This document shows, in pieces, positions 1 through 7,556 of a DNA stretch of 61,783 bases. The notes under the pieces were generated by a model. It made no database searches. It was given only the letters and a program-made list of their open reading frames with translations, and had not been told where the DNA came from. Position 1 is the stretch's first letter. Every line of letters begins with the position of its first letter. The position numbers and the translations under genes are program-made. The DNA comes from Bacteroidales bacterium (GTDB taxonomy: Bacteria > Bacteroidota > Bacteroidia > Bacteroidales > F082), in the NCBI GenBank assembly GCA_016936505.1, contig JAFGXS010000047.1:1-61783 (forward strand), read 5' to 3'.

Positions 1-510
1 CAAAGCACAGAGCATAGGGCACAGGGTTAATTGGTTGTCATTTTGAACGAAGTGAAAAATCTCACTCTTCAACTTTTGAACTTTTCAGACTCTTCAGACC
101 TTCCCAACTCCTCAATCTTTTTCCTTTGAACTTTATCCTTTTGCCTTTTACTTGTAAAGTGATCGTGTGACAATATGATTCTCTTGTTTCTTGTCTCTTT
201 GGTCTTGTTTCTTGTGTCCAGGCATTAGCTATTGGCTATTTGCATTGGCCATCAAAGCACAGAGCATAGGGTTAATTGGTTGTCATTATGAACACAGTGA
301 AAAATCTCACTCTTCAACTTTTGAACTTTTCAGACTCTTCAGACTTTTCGACTGTTCAGACCTTTCCAACTCTTCAACTTTTTTTCCTTTAAACTTTAGC
401 CTTTGCACTTACGAAGTGTCTGAGTGACTAGGTGACGAAGTGACTTTTTGTTTCTTGGTTCTTTTTCCTTGTTTCTTATTTCAATTGGCTTTAGCGTTTG
501 CTTTAAATGC
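1..510. repeat. Two-copy tandem repeat, 252-bp offset, low-complexity
   Basis: The segment beginning CAAAGCACAGAGCATAGGG at position 1 recurs at 253 with small changes. Both copies continue into the same pyrimidine-rich phrases (CTCTTCAACTTTTGAACTTTTCAGACTC-like, then TTGTTTCTTG-like). Phrases such as GTGACGAAGTGAC, TTGTTTCTTG and ATTAGCTATTGGCTATT recur around the 4HB genes and inside fcl and ugd further along. I see no credible protein in it; an open frame at 191-427 only translates the repeat. Confidence 0.75.
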
Positions 511-854
511 TAAGAGCCCGGAGTTACAATTCTGAGGAGACCGGATGGATCGGGACGACTTGAGAATCTATGATCGATGGCTGACTATTTATTAGCAATC
601 AACTGTTCATACAGGCTCCACCGTAGCGTTCACCTATTCCGACAACAAAACGACCTCGCTCCGGTATTTGGTCTCATTATCTAACGCTATCAAACCATAT
701 AAGTTAACTGTATTCCAGTGCTTTGCACTCGTTTTTCACCATCCACTAACTTCGTGCCAAAATAATTATTCCGGATTATTCACACCTAATTAAGTACATA
801 ATGTTTTCATCCTGAGCCATTTAATATTTATTCACACTTTGCAGTGAATAAAAT
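511..854. other. Intergenic stretch without recognised gene
   Basis: Both strands were read and no gene with family features was found. A short minus-strand frame near 600-680 has no recognisable homology and is interrupted by stops. It may be decayed coding DNA, but nothing identifies its origin. Confidence 0.4.
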
Positions 855-889
855 TTTGACCCAATCCCCTCAATTTCATCGTATTTTTG
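855..889 (+). promoter_or_regulatory. Putative Bacteroidota promoter for the HU-like gene
   Basis: TTTG at 855-858 is followed after 23 nt by TATTTTTG at 882-889. This matches the Bacteroidota -33 (TTTG) and -7 (TAnnTTTG) elements. It would start transcription near 896 and give a long leader of about 145 nt before the HU-like gene. The match is to the consensus only; no other support is visible. Confidence 0.4.
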
Positions 890-998
890 TGATGCGTTCT
901 TTACATCGGTTTCAATTTGTAAAAGGCAGAATGAAAAGAAAAAACAATGAACAAATGAGAAAGTAAGATCTATGCTGCATGCGCAGTATTGGGGCGAA

Positions 999-1021
999 AC
1001 CGGAAGCCCGTAAATTCCGGT
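999..1021 (+). promoter_or_regulatory. Short inverted repeat upstream of the HU-like gene
   Basis: ACCGGAA (999-1005) and TTCCGGT (1015-1021) are perfect 7-nt arms around a 9-nt loop, ending 20 nt before the start codon at 1042. It could be a leader hairpin or a protein-binding palindrome acting on the HU-like gene. The role is inferred from position only. Confidence 0.35.
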
Positions 1022-1041
1022 ATTATTAAATTCATTTTGTT

Positions 1042-1440
1042 ATGTTATTTTACAGATTGAATCAAAGGGTAAACCCGAGATCCCCTGAGGAACCGCGGAA
1101 GTATTACGCGTTTCCCAAAGCATCGGGCACTGCGGAATTGCGCGATCTGGCCAACCGGATCTCCAGAGAATCGACCGTGAGCTCCATGGATACGCTGGCC
1201 GTTCTGGAAGGCTTACTCCACGTAATTCCCGACTTTCTCCTGGAAGGCAAAATTGTCAGATTGGGCGATTTTGGTACGTTCCGGCTGGGACTGTCGTCAG
1301 AGGGTATCGAAAACCCCGACGAATTTAACGCGTCGATGATCAAACGAACCAATCTTCTGTTTCGGCCAGGAATTGAGTTCAGAGACCAGCTGACCAACGT
1401 TAAATTCACCAGGGTGAGTGATGCCTCTGTTTCCTCCTAA
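1042..1440 (+). CDS. HU/IHF-family DNA-binding protein
   Basis: The 132-residue protein has the HU-type fold seen in the Bacteroidota-specific HU-like family. The order is a short basic N-terminus beginning MLFYRLNQRVNPR, a helical dimerisation region around residues 30-70, the signature-like stretch EGKIVRLGDFGTFRLGL (about 72-89), and a beta-arm/C-terminal part containing GIEFRDQL. It probably binds DNA without strong sequence specificity and helps shape the nucleoid. The start at 1042 is chosen because family members begin with the same short aromatic and basic segment. It is a monocistronic unit with a candidate promoter upstream and a strong terminator directly after. The last residues (SDASVSS) are a low-complexity tail. 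The specific cellular role cannot be told from sequence. Confidence 0.85.
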   Translation: MLFYRLNQRVNPRSPEEPRKYYAFPKASGTAELRDLANRISRESTVSSMDTLAVLEGLLHVIPDFLLEGKIVRLGDFGTFRLGLSSEGIENPDEFNASMIKRTNLLFRPGIEFRDQLTNVKFTRVSDASVSS

Positions 1441-1457
1441 GCTTCATTGCTTATTTT

Positions 1458-1490
1458 AAAGGCAGTAACAAAGTTACTGCCTTTTTTCTT
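1458..1490 (+). terminator. Rho-independent terminator after the HU-like gene
   Basis: A perfect 9-bp stem, GGCAGTAAC (1461-1469) and GTTACTGCC (1473-1481), with loop AAA is followed by a run of six T. It starts about 20 nt after the HU-like stop codon. Confidence 0.9.
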
Positions 1491-1867
1491 GCTTGTAAAG
1501 TTTTTCTGTGCTTTTCGCAAATGTTTTTTCAACAAAGTATCTTCCTGTTCTTGCCTTATTCTATCTTCTACCTGTGCTGCCCCGCCTCCGGACATCGATT
1601 ATTTATGAACAATTTTTTCCCTGTTGTTTCCTAGACCGATGTTTTTTTTCAGCTGGCGCACAAGTCGTCAACTCTAGCTGATGACTTTACTCTTTTATGC
1701 TGATAAAATATTATTTTATGCGGATGAATCAGGAAACTCATGCCTGTGTTATTTCCTTTACCTATCGGGGGCTTTACTATTCAATAAAAACGGGTTAATT
1801 GGTTTCGGATACCTAGCCTCAAGTATCATTTTTAACACTGCAGAAACCCTGTTCAACTTATTTTGAG
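1491..1867. other. Intergenic stretch without supported gene
   Basis: The only open frame of note (1681-1866, 61 codons) begins with a near-duplicated segment in which LFYAD occurs twice, then LFYADESGN. That resembles the first residues of DUF3800-type proteins, but the rest shows no such domain. It may be a fragment or chance; it is not called as a gene. Confidence 0.35.
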
Positions 1868-1885
1868 AAGGCCTTGTACGGCCTT
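1868..1885 (-). terminator. Possible terminator of the polysaccharide operon
   Basis: A perfect 6-bp stem AAGGCC/GGCCTT with a 6-nt loop lies 43 nt beyond the stop codon of the last minus-strand gene (gmm). The following T run is weak, so it is only a candidate end for the long transcript. Confidence 0.35.
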
Positions 1886-1927
1886 TGATTCAAATTGAAC
1901 ACTCAATCTATGTTCCATAAAAAGAAT

Positions 1928-2383
1928 TTATACTAGGAAATAAGTCTTTGTGTTTTCGTGCACCCGGGGATGATTCAACAGCTCGAACTTTGAAAACCAC
2001 TGATATTTTTGATGCTGCTGTTTGGGAAGATGTTTCAACTCACTATTAATTTGTATTCGATAGCCCAACACAATATAATGCGTACCGAAATCCGGATCAT
2101 CAAAAACATTATCCTCATACAAATGTTCATAAACACCAAGGAATTCAGCATCCTCCATCATCACTTTCAACCCCAGTTCTTCTTTAGCAATTCTTTGAAA
2201 AGCTTCAGCCATCCTTTCATCCTTCCGGATTCGTCCACCGGGCACAAACCATTGATCCTGTGCCGGTTTTTTCGTCCTCCAGCCTAAAAGAAAATCACCC
2301 TCATTATTTTCGATAATTAAATCGAGAGCAACCAAAGGAGTTTGTTTCATGATTTGTCTGAAATCGGTTGGGGACAAATACAT
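1928..2383 (-). CDS. gmm: GDP-mannose mannosyl hydrolase (NUDIX)
   Basis: This 151-residue NUDIX enzyme matches the GDP-mannose mannosyl hydrolase (Gmm/WcaH) branch. That branch hydrolyses GDP-mannose or GDP-glucose to GDP and the free sugar. The diagnostic region WFVPGGRIRKDERMAEAF continues into RIAKEELGL at about residues 45-71. It is the modified NUDIX box of this family, in which the usual REUXEE order is altered. The N-terminal MYLSPTDFRQIMKQTPLVALD also fits. It is the last gene of the locus, after gmd and fcl, so all three act on the GDP-mannose/GDP-fucose pool. A regulatory or scavenging role is likely. Length is normal for the family. Confidence 0.9.
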   Translation of the reverse strand: MYLSPTDFRQIMKQTPLVALDLIIENNEGDFLLGWRTKKPAQDQWFVPGGRIRKDERMAEAFQRIAKEELGLKVMMEDAEFLGVYEHLYEDNVFDDPDFGTHYIVLGYRIQINSELKHLPKQQHQKYQWFSKFELLNHPRVHENTKTYFLV

Positions 2384-2433
2384 TTAAAAAGAGTTTTTAG
2401 CTGTTGGTTATTTTTTTTAAGGTCTTAATAGTC

Positions 2434-2515
2434 GAAGGGTTTAAGAGTAGCTAAATCTGTCTCAGAAACCAAATCATTTTCTGACTCTTCAACATTTCGA
2501 ACTTTTAAACCCTTT
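2434..2515. repeat. Solo inverted-repeat element between fcl and gmm
   Basis: GAAGGGTTTAAGAGT (2434-2448) and ACTTTTAAACCCTTT (2501-2515) are complementary at 13 of 15 positions, with about 52 nt between them. The right arm covers the fcl stop codon. The bases come from the same low-complexity repertoire (GTCGAAGGG, CTCTTCAAC) as the repeats around the 4HB genes, but no protein lies between the arms. I read it as an empty relative of those elements. Confidence 0.5.
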
Positions 2516-3740
2516 AACCTTTATACCACTCATACATCTTCTCCACTCCTTCCTCAATTTCTATCTTATGATGCCAACCTAGTGCATGAAGCTTGGAAGG
2601 GTCGGTAAGCTTTCTCATCGTACCGTCGAGTTTGGAAGTATTGAAAACCAGTTCTCCTTGAAATCCAATTGTTTTTTTCACCAATTCGGCTAACCCCCAA
2701 ATGCTGATTTCTTTTCCTGTGCCAATATTAATGTGGGTATTTCTTATATCCGAAGGGCCATCAAATGCGTAGAAATTTTTAGATGCTAACGGGTCAGAAG
2801 AGTCGAAGGGTTGAAGGGTCGAAGAGTCGGGAGCCGGGCTTTTTGATTTTTCAGACTTTTCGACTTTTTGACTTTTAATTACATCCTTAAAATTCACATG
2901 TTCCATGACAAAAACACAAGCCTCTGCCATCTCTTCACTCCAGAGAAATTCACGCATGGGTTTGCCCGATCCCCATATCTCAACTGTGACATTGTGACGG
3001 AGTGAAGGAGTGACAGAGTGAAGGGGCGATGAAGCGATAGTGATTCCATATTTCTTTAAAATATTTGAAATCTCTCCTTCGTTGTTCCTCTCATTCACAC
3101 CTTCTATGGGTCTTTTTTTCAGGTCTTCCCGAATACCCTCCCAGTTCCCTTCTTCCAGGCACTTACCTAAATGTATCTTTCGTATCAATGCAGGCAACAC
3201 ATGACTTTTCTCCAAATCAAAATTATCGTTGGGCCCGTAAAGGTTGGTGGGCATCACTGATAGAAAATTGGTTCCGTATTGCTGATTGTAACTTTCGCAC
3301 ATCTTGATCCCGGCGATCTTGGCCATGGCATAAGGCTCATTGGTATATTCCAACGGACTGGTCAGTAAATATTCCTCTTTCATGGGTTGGGGGCATTCCC
3401 TGGGATAAATACAGGTACTGCCCAAGAATAATAATTTCTTTACCCCTGACAGATAAGCTTGATGAATGACATTGTTCTGGATCATTAGATTGTCGTAAAT
3501 AAATTCTCCACGGTAAGTATTGTTGGCAACAATCCCTCCTACTTTTGCAGCTGCAAGAATCACATAATCCGGCTTTTCCCATTCAAAGAAACTTCTGACG
3601 GCCTGCGGATTTCTCAAATCCATCTCTTGTACTGTTTTTCCAATAATGTTGGTATAACCTTTGTTTTTCAAGGCTTTTACGAGTGCCGAGCCTACTAAGC
3701 CTGTGTGACCGGCAACATAAATTTTACTCTCTTTTTTCAT
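2514..3740 (-). CDS. fcl: GDP-L-fucose synthase with repeat-derived insertions
   Basis: This is an extended SDR that converts GDP-4-keto-6-deoxy-mannose to GDP-L-fucose (3,5-epimerisation then reduction). Visible features are the Rossmann motif GHTGLVGSALV (about 11-21), the family signature LGSTCIYPRECPQPM, the catalytic YAMAK and the substrate region WGSGKPMREFLWSEEMAEAC. At 408 residues it is longer than the roughly 310-360 typical of the family. The excess lies in two places. One is a short stretch before VEIWGSG (SSPLHSVTPSLRHN). The other is a Ser/Lys/Pro-rich segment of about 30 residues (KSQKVEKSEKSKSPAPDS and following). Both are translations of the low-complexity repeats found between genes here. 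All catalytic motifs remain, so it is probably functional. It sits downstream of gmd, separated by a 4HB element. Confidence 0.93.
   Translation of the reverse strand: MKKESKIYVAGHTGLVGSALVKALKNKGYTNIIGKTVQEMDLRNPQAVRSFFEWEKPDYVILAAAKVGGIVANNTYRGEFIYDNLMIQNNVIHQAYLSGVKKLLFLGSTCIYPRECPQPMKEEYLLTSPLEYTNEPYAMAKIAGIKMCESYNQQYGTNFLSVMPTNLYGPNDNFDLEKSHVLPALIRKIHLGKCLEEGNWEGIREDLKKRPIEGVNERNNEGEISNILKKYGITIASSPLHSVTPSLRHNVTVEIWGSGKPMREFLWSEEMAEACVFVMEHVNFKDVIKSQKVEKSEKSKSPAPDSSTLQPFDSSDPLASKNFYAFDGPSDIRNTHINIGTGKEISIWGLAELVKKTIGFQGELVFNTSKLDGTMRKLTDPSKLHALGWHHKIEIEEGVEKMYEWYKG
2801..2873. repeat. Hairpin-forming repeat insert inside fcl
   Basis: Left arm 2801-2828 (purine-rich, AGTCGAAGGGTTGAAGGGTC and on) and right arm 2845-2873 (pyrimidine-rich, CAGACTTTTCGACTTTTTGA within it) are imperfect inverted copies around a GC-rich loop of about 16 nt. 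The segment is in frame within fcl and encodes the Ser/Lys-rich insertion. The same words (GTCGAAAAGTC, GACTTTTTGAC) form the arms of the 4HB element at 3.75-4.30 kb. Confidence 0.6.
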
Positions 3741-3753
3741 TTTAACATTTTTT

Positions 3754-4295
3754 GTCGAAGGTCGAAAAGTCGAAGGTCAAAAGTCTTGTAAAGAATCAAA
3801 TAGTTGATCACCCTTTGGCTTATAGGTTTAATACTTTTTATTTTTTATCGAACTTAGAAGCTTTTAAAAATTATAGTTCTCTAATTTTTATTCAGGTATT
3901 TAATTAGTTTTGAAATTCCAGAAGAAATTTTGGCGATTTTTTCAATAAAAACCTCCGCTTGGTCATTTGAAAGATAATTAAGGTCATTAGCTATGTAAAA
4001 CATATTTCTTACTTCACCGGCTGAGCCTTTGGCAATTTTGAGGAAACGTTGAAATTCCTTATCTGAATCTCTTTCAAAACCTTCAGCAATATTATTAAGA
4101 ACAGACAGTGAAGCTCTCAATAATTGATCTCTGAATGCAAAATTCTTATGGTCAGAAAAAAGCAGGAATAATTCTTTATTCAATACTCTTGCTTCTTTCC
4201 AAATCTCAAGTTCCTCAAATCGTTTCACACCTGCCATTCAAATCCGAAATATTTATAGAACCCTGATCAAGACCTATGACTTTTTGACTTTAGAC
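3754..4295 (-). mobile_element. IVS-like element A: inverted repeat around a 4HB gene
   Basis: The arms are 3754-3778 and 4271-4295. The inner 18 nt, GTCGAAAAGTCGAAGGTC (3761-3778), match the complement of GACCTATGACTTTTTGAC (4271-4288) at 15 of 18 positions, and pairing continues weakly outward. The 4HB gene lies between them and reads in the direction of the flanking gmd and fcl. A transcript through gmd and fcl would fold the arms into a stem with the 4HB reading frame in the loop. Whether the unit moves or is excised is inference. Confidence 0.55.
3881..4237 (-). CDS. Four-helix-bundle protein (23S rRNA IVS / Avd-like)
   Basis: The 118-residue protein is all helical and belongs to the four-helix-bundle family first found as ORFs in 23S rRNA intervening sequences and related to the Avd accessory protein of diversity-generating retroelements. 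Family features seen are an N-terminal FEELEIWKEAR, then FAFRDQLLRASLSVLNNIAEGF, with the NIAEG motif near residue 52, and EFQRFLKIAKGSAGEVRNMF. There are no catalytic residues, as expected for a small oligomeric, possibly nucleic-acid-binding protein. It is one of four divergent copies in this window, each between inverted repeats. It lies between gmd and fcl on the same strand. The function is unknown. Confidence 0.88.
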   Translation of the reverse strand: MAGVKRFEELEIWKEARVLNKELFLLFSDHKNFAFRDQLLRASLSVLNNIAEGFERDSDKEFQRFLKIAKGSAGEVRNMFYIANDLNYLSNDQAEVFIEKIAKISSGISKLIKYLNKN

Positions 4296-4304
4296 GTTTG
4301 ACAA

Positions 4305-5468
4305 TTATTCGAAGTAATTCATCGTCCGATAACCACCTTCTTTAAGATAAGCTTCCTTCTTCATTAGATGCACATCCGACTGCATCATATCCTGAACCAA
4401 CCCTTTCAGATCATACTCCGGTTTCCAGCCAAGTTTTGTTTGCGCTTTCGTAGGGTCACCAATAAGCATATCAACTTCGGTGGGCCTGAAATACCTCGGA
4501 TCTACCTCTACTACAGCCTCTGGCCTTTGACCTGAGACCTTCGACCTGAGACCCTCCAAATATTTTTCTCCTACTTTTTCAGCAAAAATCTTTTCATCAA
4601 TTCCAACCAGATATCCTTTTTCATTCTGTCCTTCCCCTATAAAAGCTACTTCCAGTCCTATTTCTGCAAAAGACATGCTTATAAAGTCACGAATAGATGT
4701 TGTGATCCCGGTTGCCAGGACATAGTCATCTGGTTCATCTTGCTGGAGGATCAAATACATGCCTTTTATATAGTCTTTGGCATGGCCCCAGTCACGCTGG
4801 CTGGACAGGTTCCCCAGAAACATCTTCTCTTGCATCCCTAGGGCAATGCGGCTTACTGCCCGGGTAACTTTCCGGGTAACAAAAGTTTCGCCTCTAATAG
4901 GTGATTCGTGATTGAAAAGAATACCGTTGCTGGCGTGCATTCCGTAAGCTTCCCGGTAATTAACGGTAATCCAATAGGCATAAAGTTTGGCTACAGCATA
5001 GGGCGACCGGGGATAAAAAGGCGTCTTTTCGGTCTGCGGCACTTCCTGCACCAACCCATAGAGTTCCGAGGTAGAAGCCTGATAGATTTTTGCCTTTTTT
5101 ACTAATCCGAGTAATCGTACTGCTTCGAGAATACGAAGAGTTCCGATTCCATCTGTATCTGCAGTGTACTCAGGTGTCTCAAAACTAACTTTAACATGGC
5201 TCATTGCCCCCAAGTTATAAATTTCATCGGGCTGTACATCTTGTATAATACGAGTAAGGTTCATAGAATCAGTCAAGTCGCCATAATGCAATTTGAATTT
5301 TGTCTCCTTAACATCAGGATTTTCATAAATTGCGTCAATTCTATCTGTATTAAAAATGGACGCTCGTCTTTTAATACCATGAACTGTATACCCTTTTTTA
5401 ATTAAAAATTCTGCCAAATATGCTCCATCCTGACCAGTAACACCAGTAATGAGTGCTGTTTTATCCAT
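4305..5468 (-). CDS. gmd: GDP-mannose 4,6-dehydratase
   Basis: This 387-residue extended SDR makes GDP-4-keto-6-deoxy-D-mannose from GDP-mannose, the substrate of fcl. It has the NADP-binding [14 protein letters not shown] (about 9-22), [11 protein letters not shown], the [11 protein letters not shown] segment, the catalytic STSELYG and [12 protein letters not shown] (YxxxK), and the family-typical [18 protein letters not shown] short in-frame segment near residue 305 ([12 protein letters not shown]) precedes [20 protein letters not shown], where relatives normally run directly into the VxxDPxYFRP motif. Its DNA carries an 11-bp direct repeat. Conserved residues are intact, so it should be active. 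The start at 5468 gives the standard [15 protein letters not shown] beginning. Confidence 0.95.
   Translation of the reverse strand: MDKTALITGVTGQDGAYLAEFLIKKGYTVHGIKRRASIFNTDRIDAIYENPDVKETKFKLHYGDLTDSMNLTRIIQDVQPDEIYNLGAMSHVKVSFETPEYTADTDGIGTLRILEAVRLLGLVKKAKIYQASTSELYGLVQEVPQTEKTPFYPRSPYAVAKLYAYWITVNYREAYGMHASNGILFNHESPIRGETFVTRKVTRAVSRIALGMQEKMFLGNLSSQRDWGHAKDYIKGMYLILQQDEPDDYVLATGITTSIRDFISMSFAEIGLEVAFIGEGQNEKGYLVGIDEKIFAEKVGEKYLEGLRSKVSGQRPEAVVEVDPRYFRPTEVDMLIGDPTKAQTKLGWKPEYDLKGLVQDMMQSDVHLMKKEAYLKEGGYRTMNYFE
4529..4553. repeat. Direct repeat inside gmd
   Basis: GACCTGAGACC occurs at 4529-4539 and again at 4543-4553 (14-nt period). It encodes the extra segment of Gmd. The phrase style matches the GTC/GAC-rich repeats just outside the gene. 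Confidence 0.6.
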
Positions 5469-5479
5469 AATACTACTAT

Positions 5480-6211
5480 TTAGTAATTTTTAAGTTCCTC
5501 ATAAATCATTTTAGGAAGAACGCTTAAGTAATTACCCAATCTTTTGCTTTGTTTTTTCGGTTCAACAATTAAACGATATAACCATTCTAATTTAAAATTT
5601 AGCATAATTTTAGGGGCTCTTTTTGTATTGTCTATCCTAGCATAAAAATTAAAAATCGCTCCAAATCCAAACATAACTCCTCTATTCAAAAATGGTAACA
5701 ATTTATTCATAAACAATTCCTGTTTTGGAGCACCTAATGAAACCCAAATTATATCCGGATTATTCATATTTACTACCTCTGCAATTTGTGAATAATCAAA
5801 ATCATTTATATCACAAAAGGGTAATGTCTGAAACTCCATATCCCTAACAAGTGGATCTACTGATGATAAGTTATCCTGCAAGGCTCTTAGTACTTCTGGT
5901 GTATTTCCTAAAAAAAAAGACTTATACTTTTTCTTTCTAATATAGTTAATAAATAAATCTGCACCGACATAAGTCGATAATCTTTTCTTATGAATTATAC
6001 TTGCCAGTATTGCTATTGAGCTTCCATCGCAAATATTTACCAAAGAATTGTTTACCACACTACGAACATGCTGATCTACTTGACAAAGTGCAATATTATT
6101 ACCCTCAACTGAACATACATATCCTTTGCCTCCAGTTTTTATTGACTCTTCAATTATTCGATCAACTTCTAAATGGTCAAATTCAAATTTTATATTGAAA
6201 TATTTCTCCAT
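5480..6211 (-). CDS. WecG/TagA/CpsF-family glycosyltransferase
   Basis: The 243-residue protein has the WecG/TagA family layout. An early segment ends in [10 protein letters not shown], where the catalytic Asp is expected, and the later motif is [16 protein letters not shown] (GxPKQE). Known members transfer N-acetylmannosamine or its uronic acid from a UDP-sugar onto GlcNAc-diphospho-undecaprenol, usually as the second step of repeat-unit assembly at the inner membrane. No transmembrane helix is evident, as in the family, although the C-terminus is basic. It precedes gmd by 11 nt. The nucleotide-sugar dehydrogenase at 34.8 kb could supply a uronic-acid donor, but the actual substrate is not readable from sequence. 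Confidence 0.88.
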   Translation of the reverse strand: MEKYFNIKFEFDHLEVDRIIEESIKTGGKGYVCSVEGNNIALCQVDQHVRSVVNNSLVNICDGSSIAILASIIHKKRLSTYVGADLFINYIRKKKYKSFFLGNTPEVLRALQDNLSSVDPLVRDMEFQTLPFCDINDFDYSQIAEVVNMNNPDIIWVSLGAPKQELFMNKLLPFLNRGVMFGFGAIFNFYARIDNTKRAPKIMLNFKLEWLYRLIVEPKKQSKRLGNYLSVLPKMIYEELKNY

Positions 6212-6212
6212 A

Positions 6213-6557
6213 TTAAATTAACTGATTATTACATTTTATCCCCCAGGAAATAAATTTAGAATCCATAATAGCCTCCATATGATGCTCTTCTCCTGCAGGG
6301 ATAAAAATAAAACCTCCATTTTTACAAAGGATAGACTCTTCCTTAATATTAAAATAACTTCTCATGATTCAATATAAAAACATTCCTCCATGGTTAAATG
6401 TATATGTTTTTCAATCTTGTCCCCTTTCTTCAATGTGCAAATAGCTACCTGAATCAAATTTCAAGATCGGTCAAAACTCCTTAAAAAATTTGTTTTATAC
6501 CTACACCATGATTTTTGGGTATTGCTGCTATTTTATCAAAGTTTTTTGAAACATCAT
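6213..6557 (-). pseudogene. Decayed cupin gene (sugar-pathway type)
   Basis: The gap between the epimerase at 6.5 kb and the WecG-type gene holds a broken small cupin. Reading minus-strand frames in order gives VSKNFDKIAAIPKNHGVGIK, then a shift to LRSFDRS, a stop, NLIQVAICTLKKGDKIEKHI and HLTMEECFYIES, another stop and a shift. The last part is a clean 50-codon frame (6213-6365) containing GGFIFIPAGEEHHMEAI and ending WGIKCNNQLI. The HxH...E and PxGxxH spacing is that of a single-domain cupin. At least two nonsense codons and two frameshifts are present. It was probably an epimerase/isomerase-like or sugar-binding protein of the cassette. Confidence 0.75.
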
Positions 6558-7543
6558 TTACTTTCTATTTGTTTTTTTATCCAATCATATTGTTGCTTAA
6601 GGCCTTGATGTAAATCAATTTTAGGTTCCCATCCCAATATTTTATTTGCTTTTGAATAATCAGCTGCCCGAGCTTTGTCCCCCTCAGGTTTTGTAGTGTC
6701 GTAAATAATATCAATTTCTTTCTCCGAAATCTCAACTATCGTTTCAGCTATATCTTTTATTGATGTACATATCGAAGGTCCTAATTGAATATGCCCATGA
6801 TTCCATCCTTTTTCAAGCGCAAGCATTATCCCATTTACAACATCGTCAACATGAATAAATGCTCTACCTTGTTGACCCGAACCCCATACAATAAAATCTT
6901 CGTTAGGATGCATAATTGCTTTTCTTATCAGTGCAGGTACAACCTGACTTCTTTCGGGGCTATAATCGCAGGGAGAGCCATATACATTATGCAACATTAC
7001 TATTGCGGTCTTGATTTCGGTTTCTTTACCCAATAATTCAGTCTCATATTGACCCATTAGTTTACTCCAGCCATAAGCGCTTTCCGGTTGTGCAGGATAT
7101 AGATCTTCCTCTTTTAATGGAATATAATCCAAGCTGTTTTGCAAGGTTTCAGGAAAACTACAGGCTGTCCCGACATATAAGAATCCTTTTACTTTACTTT
7201 TACGAACAGAATTAATTGTATTTGAATTGATTAGAATATTTTGTCTAAATAAGCTACCTTGATTATTAAAAACATAACCTATACCAGCAACTATATCTGC
7301 TAAATGCACAACAAATTCTACTTGATTTATTATATCATCAAGTACATTGGGTTTCGATAAGTCCAGTTCAAAAAATTGACTTTTAAAATTAATCACGGGG
7401 TTTCCATCCGGATCATTTAGGTATTCCCTTTTGCCTCTCCATAAATTGTCAACAACTATAACATGGTCGCCTTTTTCAGTTAGCTTCTTTACAAGGTTGG
7501 AACCTATCATTCCAGCTCCTCCTGTTACTAAAATTGTTCTCAT
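6554..7543 (-). CDS. NDP-sugar epimerase/dehydratase (GDP-mannose 3,5-epimerase-like)
   Basis: This 329-residue extended SDR has the Rossmann motif GGAGMIGSNLV (about 8-18), VHLADIVAGIGYVF, VGTACSFPE and the catalytic YGWSK. The Cys after GTA and the GIGY segment resemble GDP-mannose 3,5-epimerases and related GDP-sugar enzymes more than UDP-glucose 4-epimerases. It would act on a nucleotide-activated sugar in the cytoplasm. Given the GDP-heptose genes in the same operon, a GDP-heptose derivative is a possible substrate (inference). It ends where the decayed cupin gene begins. Length is normal. Confidence 0.8.
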   Translation of the reverse strand: MRTILVTGGAGMIGSNLVKKLTEKGDHVIVVDNLWRGKREYLNDPDGNPVINFKSQFFELDLSKPNVLDDIINQVEFVVHLADIVAGIGYVFNNQGSLFRQNILINSNTINSVRKSKVKGFLYVGTACSFPETLQNSLDYIPLKEEDLYPAQPESAYGWSKLMGQYETELLGKETEIKTAIVMLHNVYGSPCDYSPERSQVVPALIRKAIMHPNEDFIVWGSGQQGRAFIHVDDVVNGIMLALEKGWNHGHIQLGPSICTSIKDIAETIVEISEKEIDIIYDTTKPEGDKARAADYSKANKILGWEPKIDLHQGLKQQYDWIKKQIESK

Positions 7544-7556
7544 TTACTGATTTCAC

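Noticed and set aside
191..427. Open frame of 78 codons in the tandem repeat
   Set aside because: It only translates pyrimidine-rich repeat sequence (repeated Phe/Arg/Leu/Ser words) and has no family feature.
1681..1866. 61-codon frame with LFYADESGN, like the first residues of DUF3800 proteins
   Set aside because: The similarity covers fewer than ten residues; the remainder has no domain and the frame stops early.
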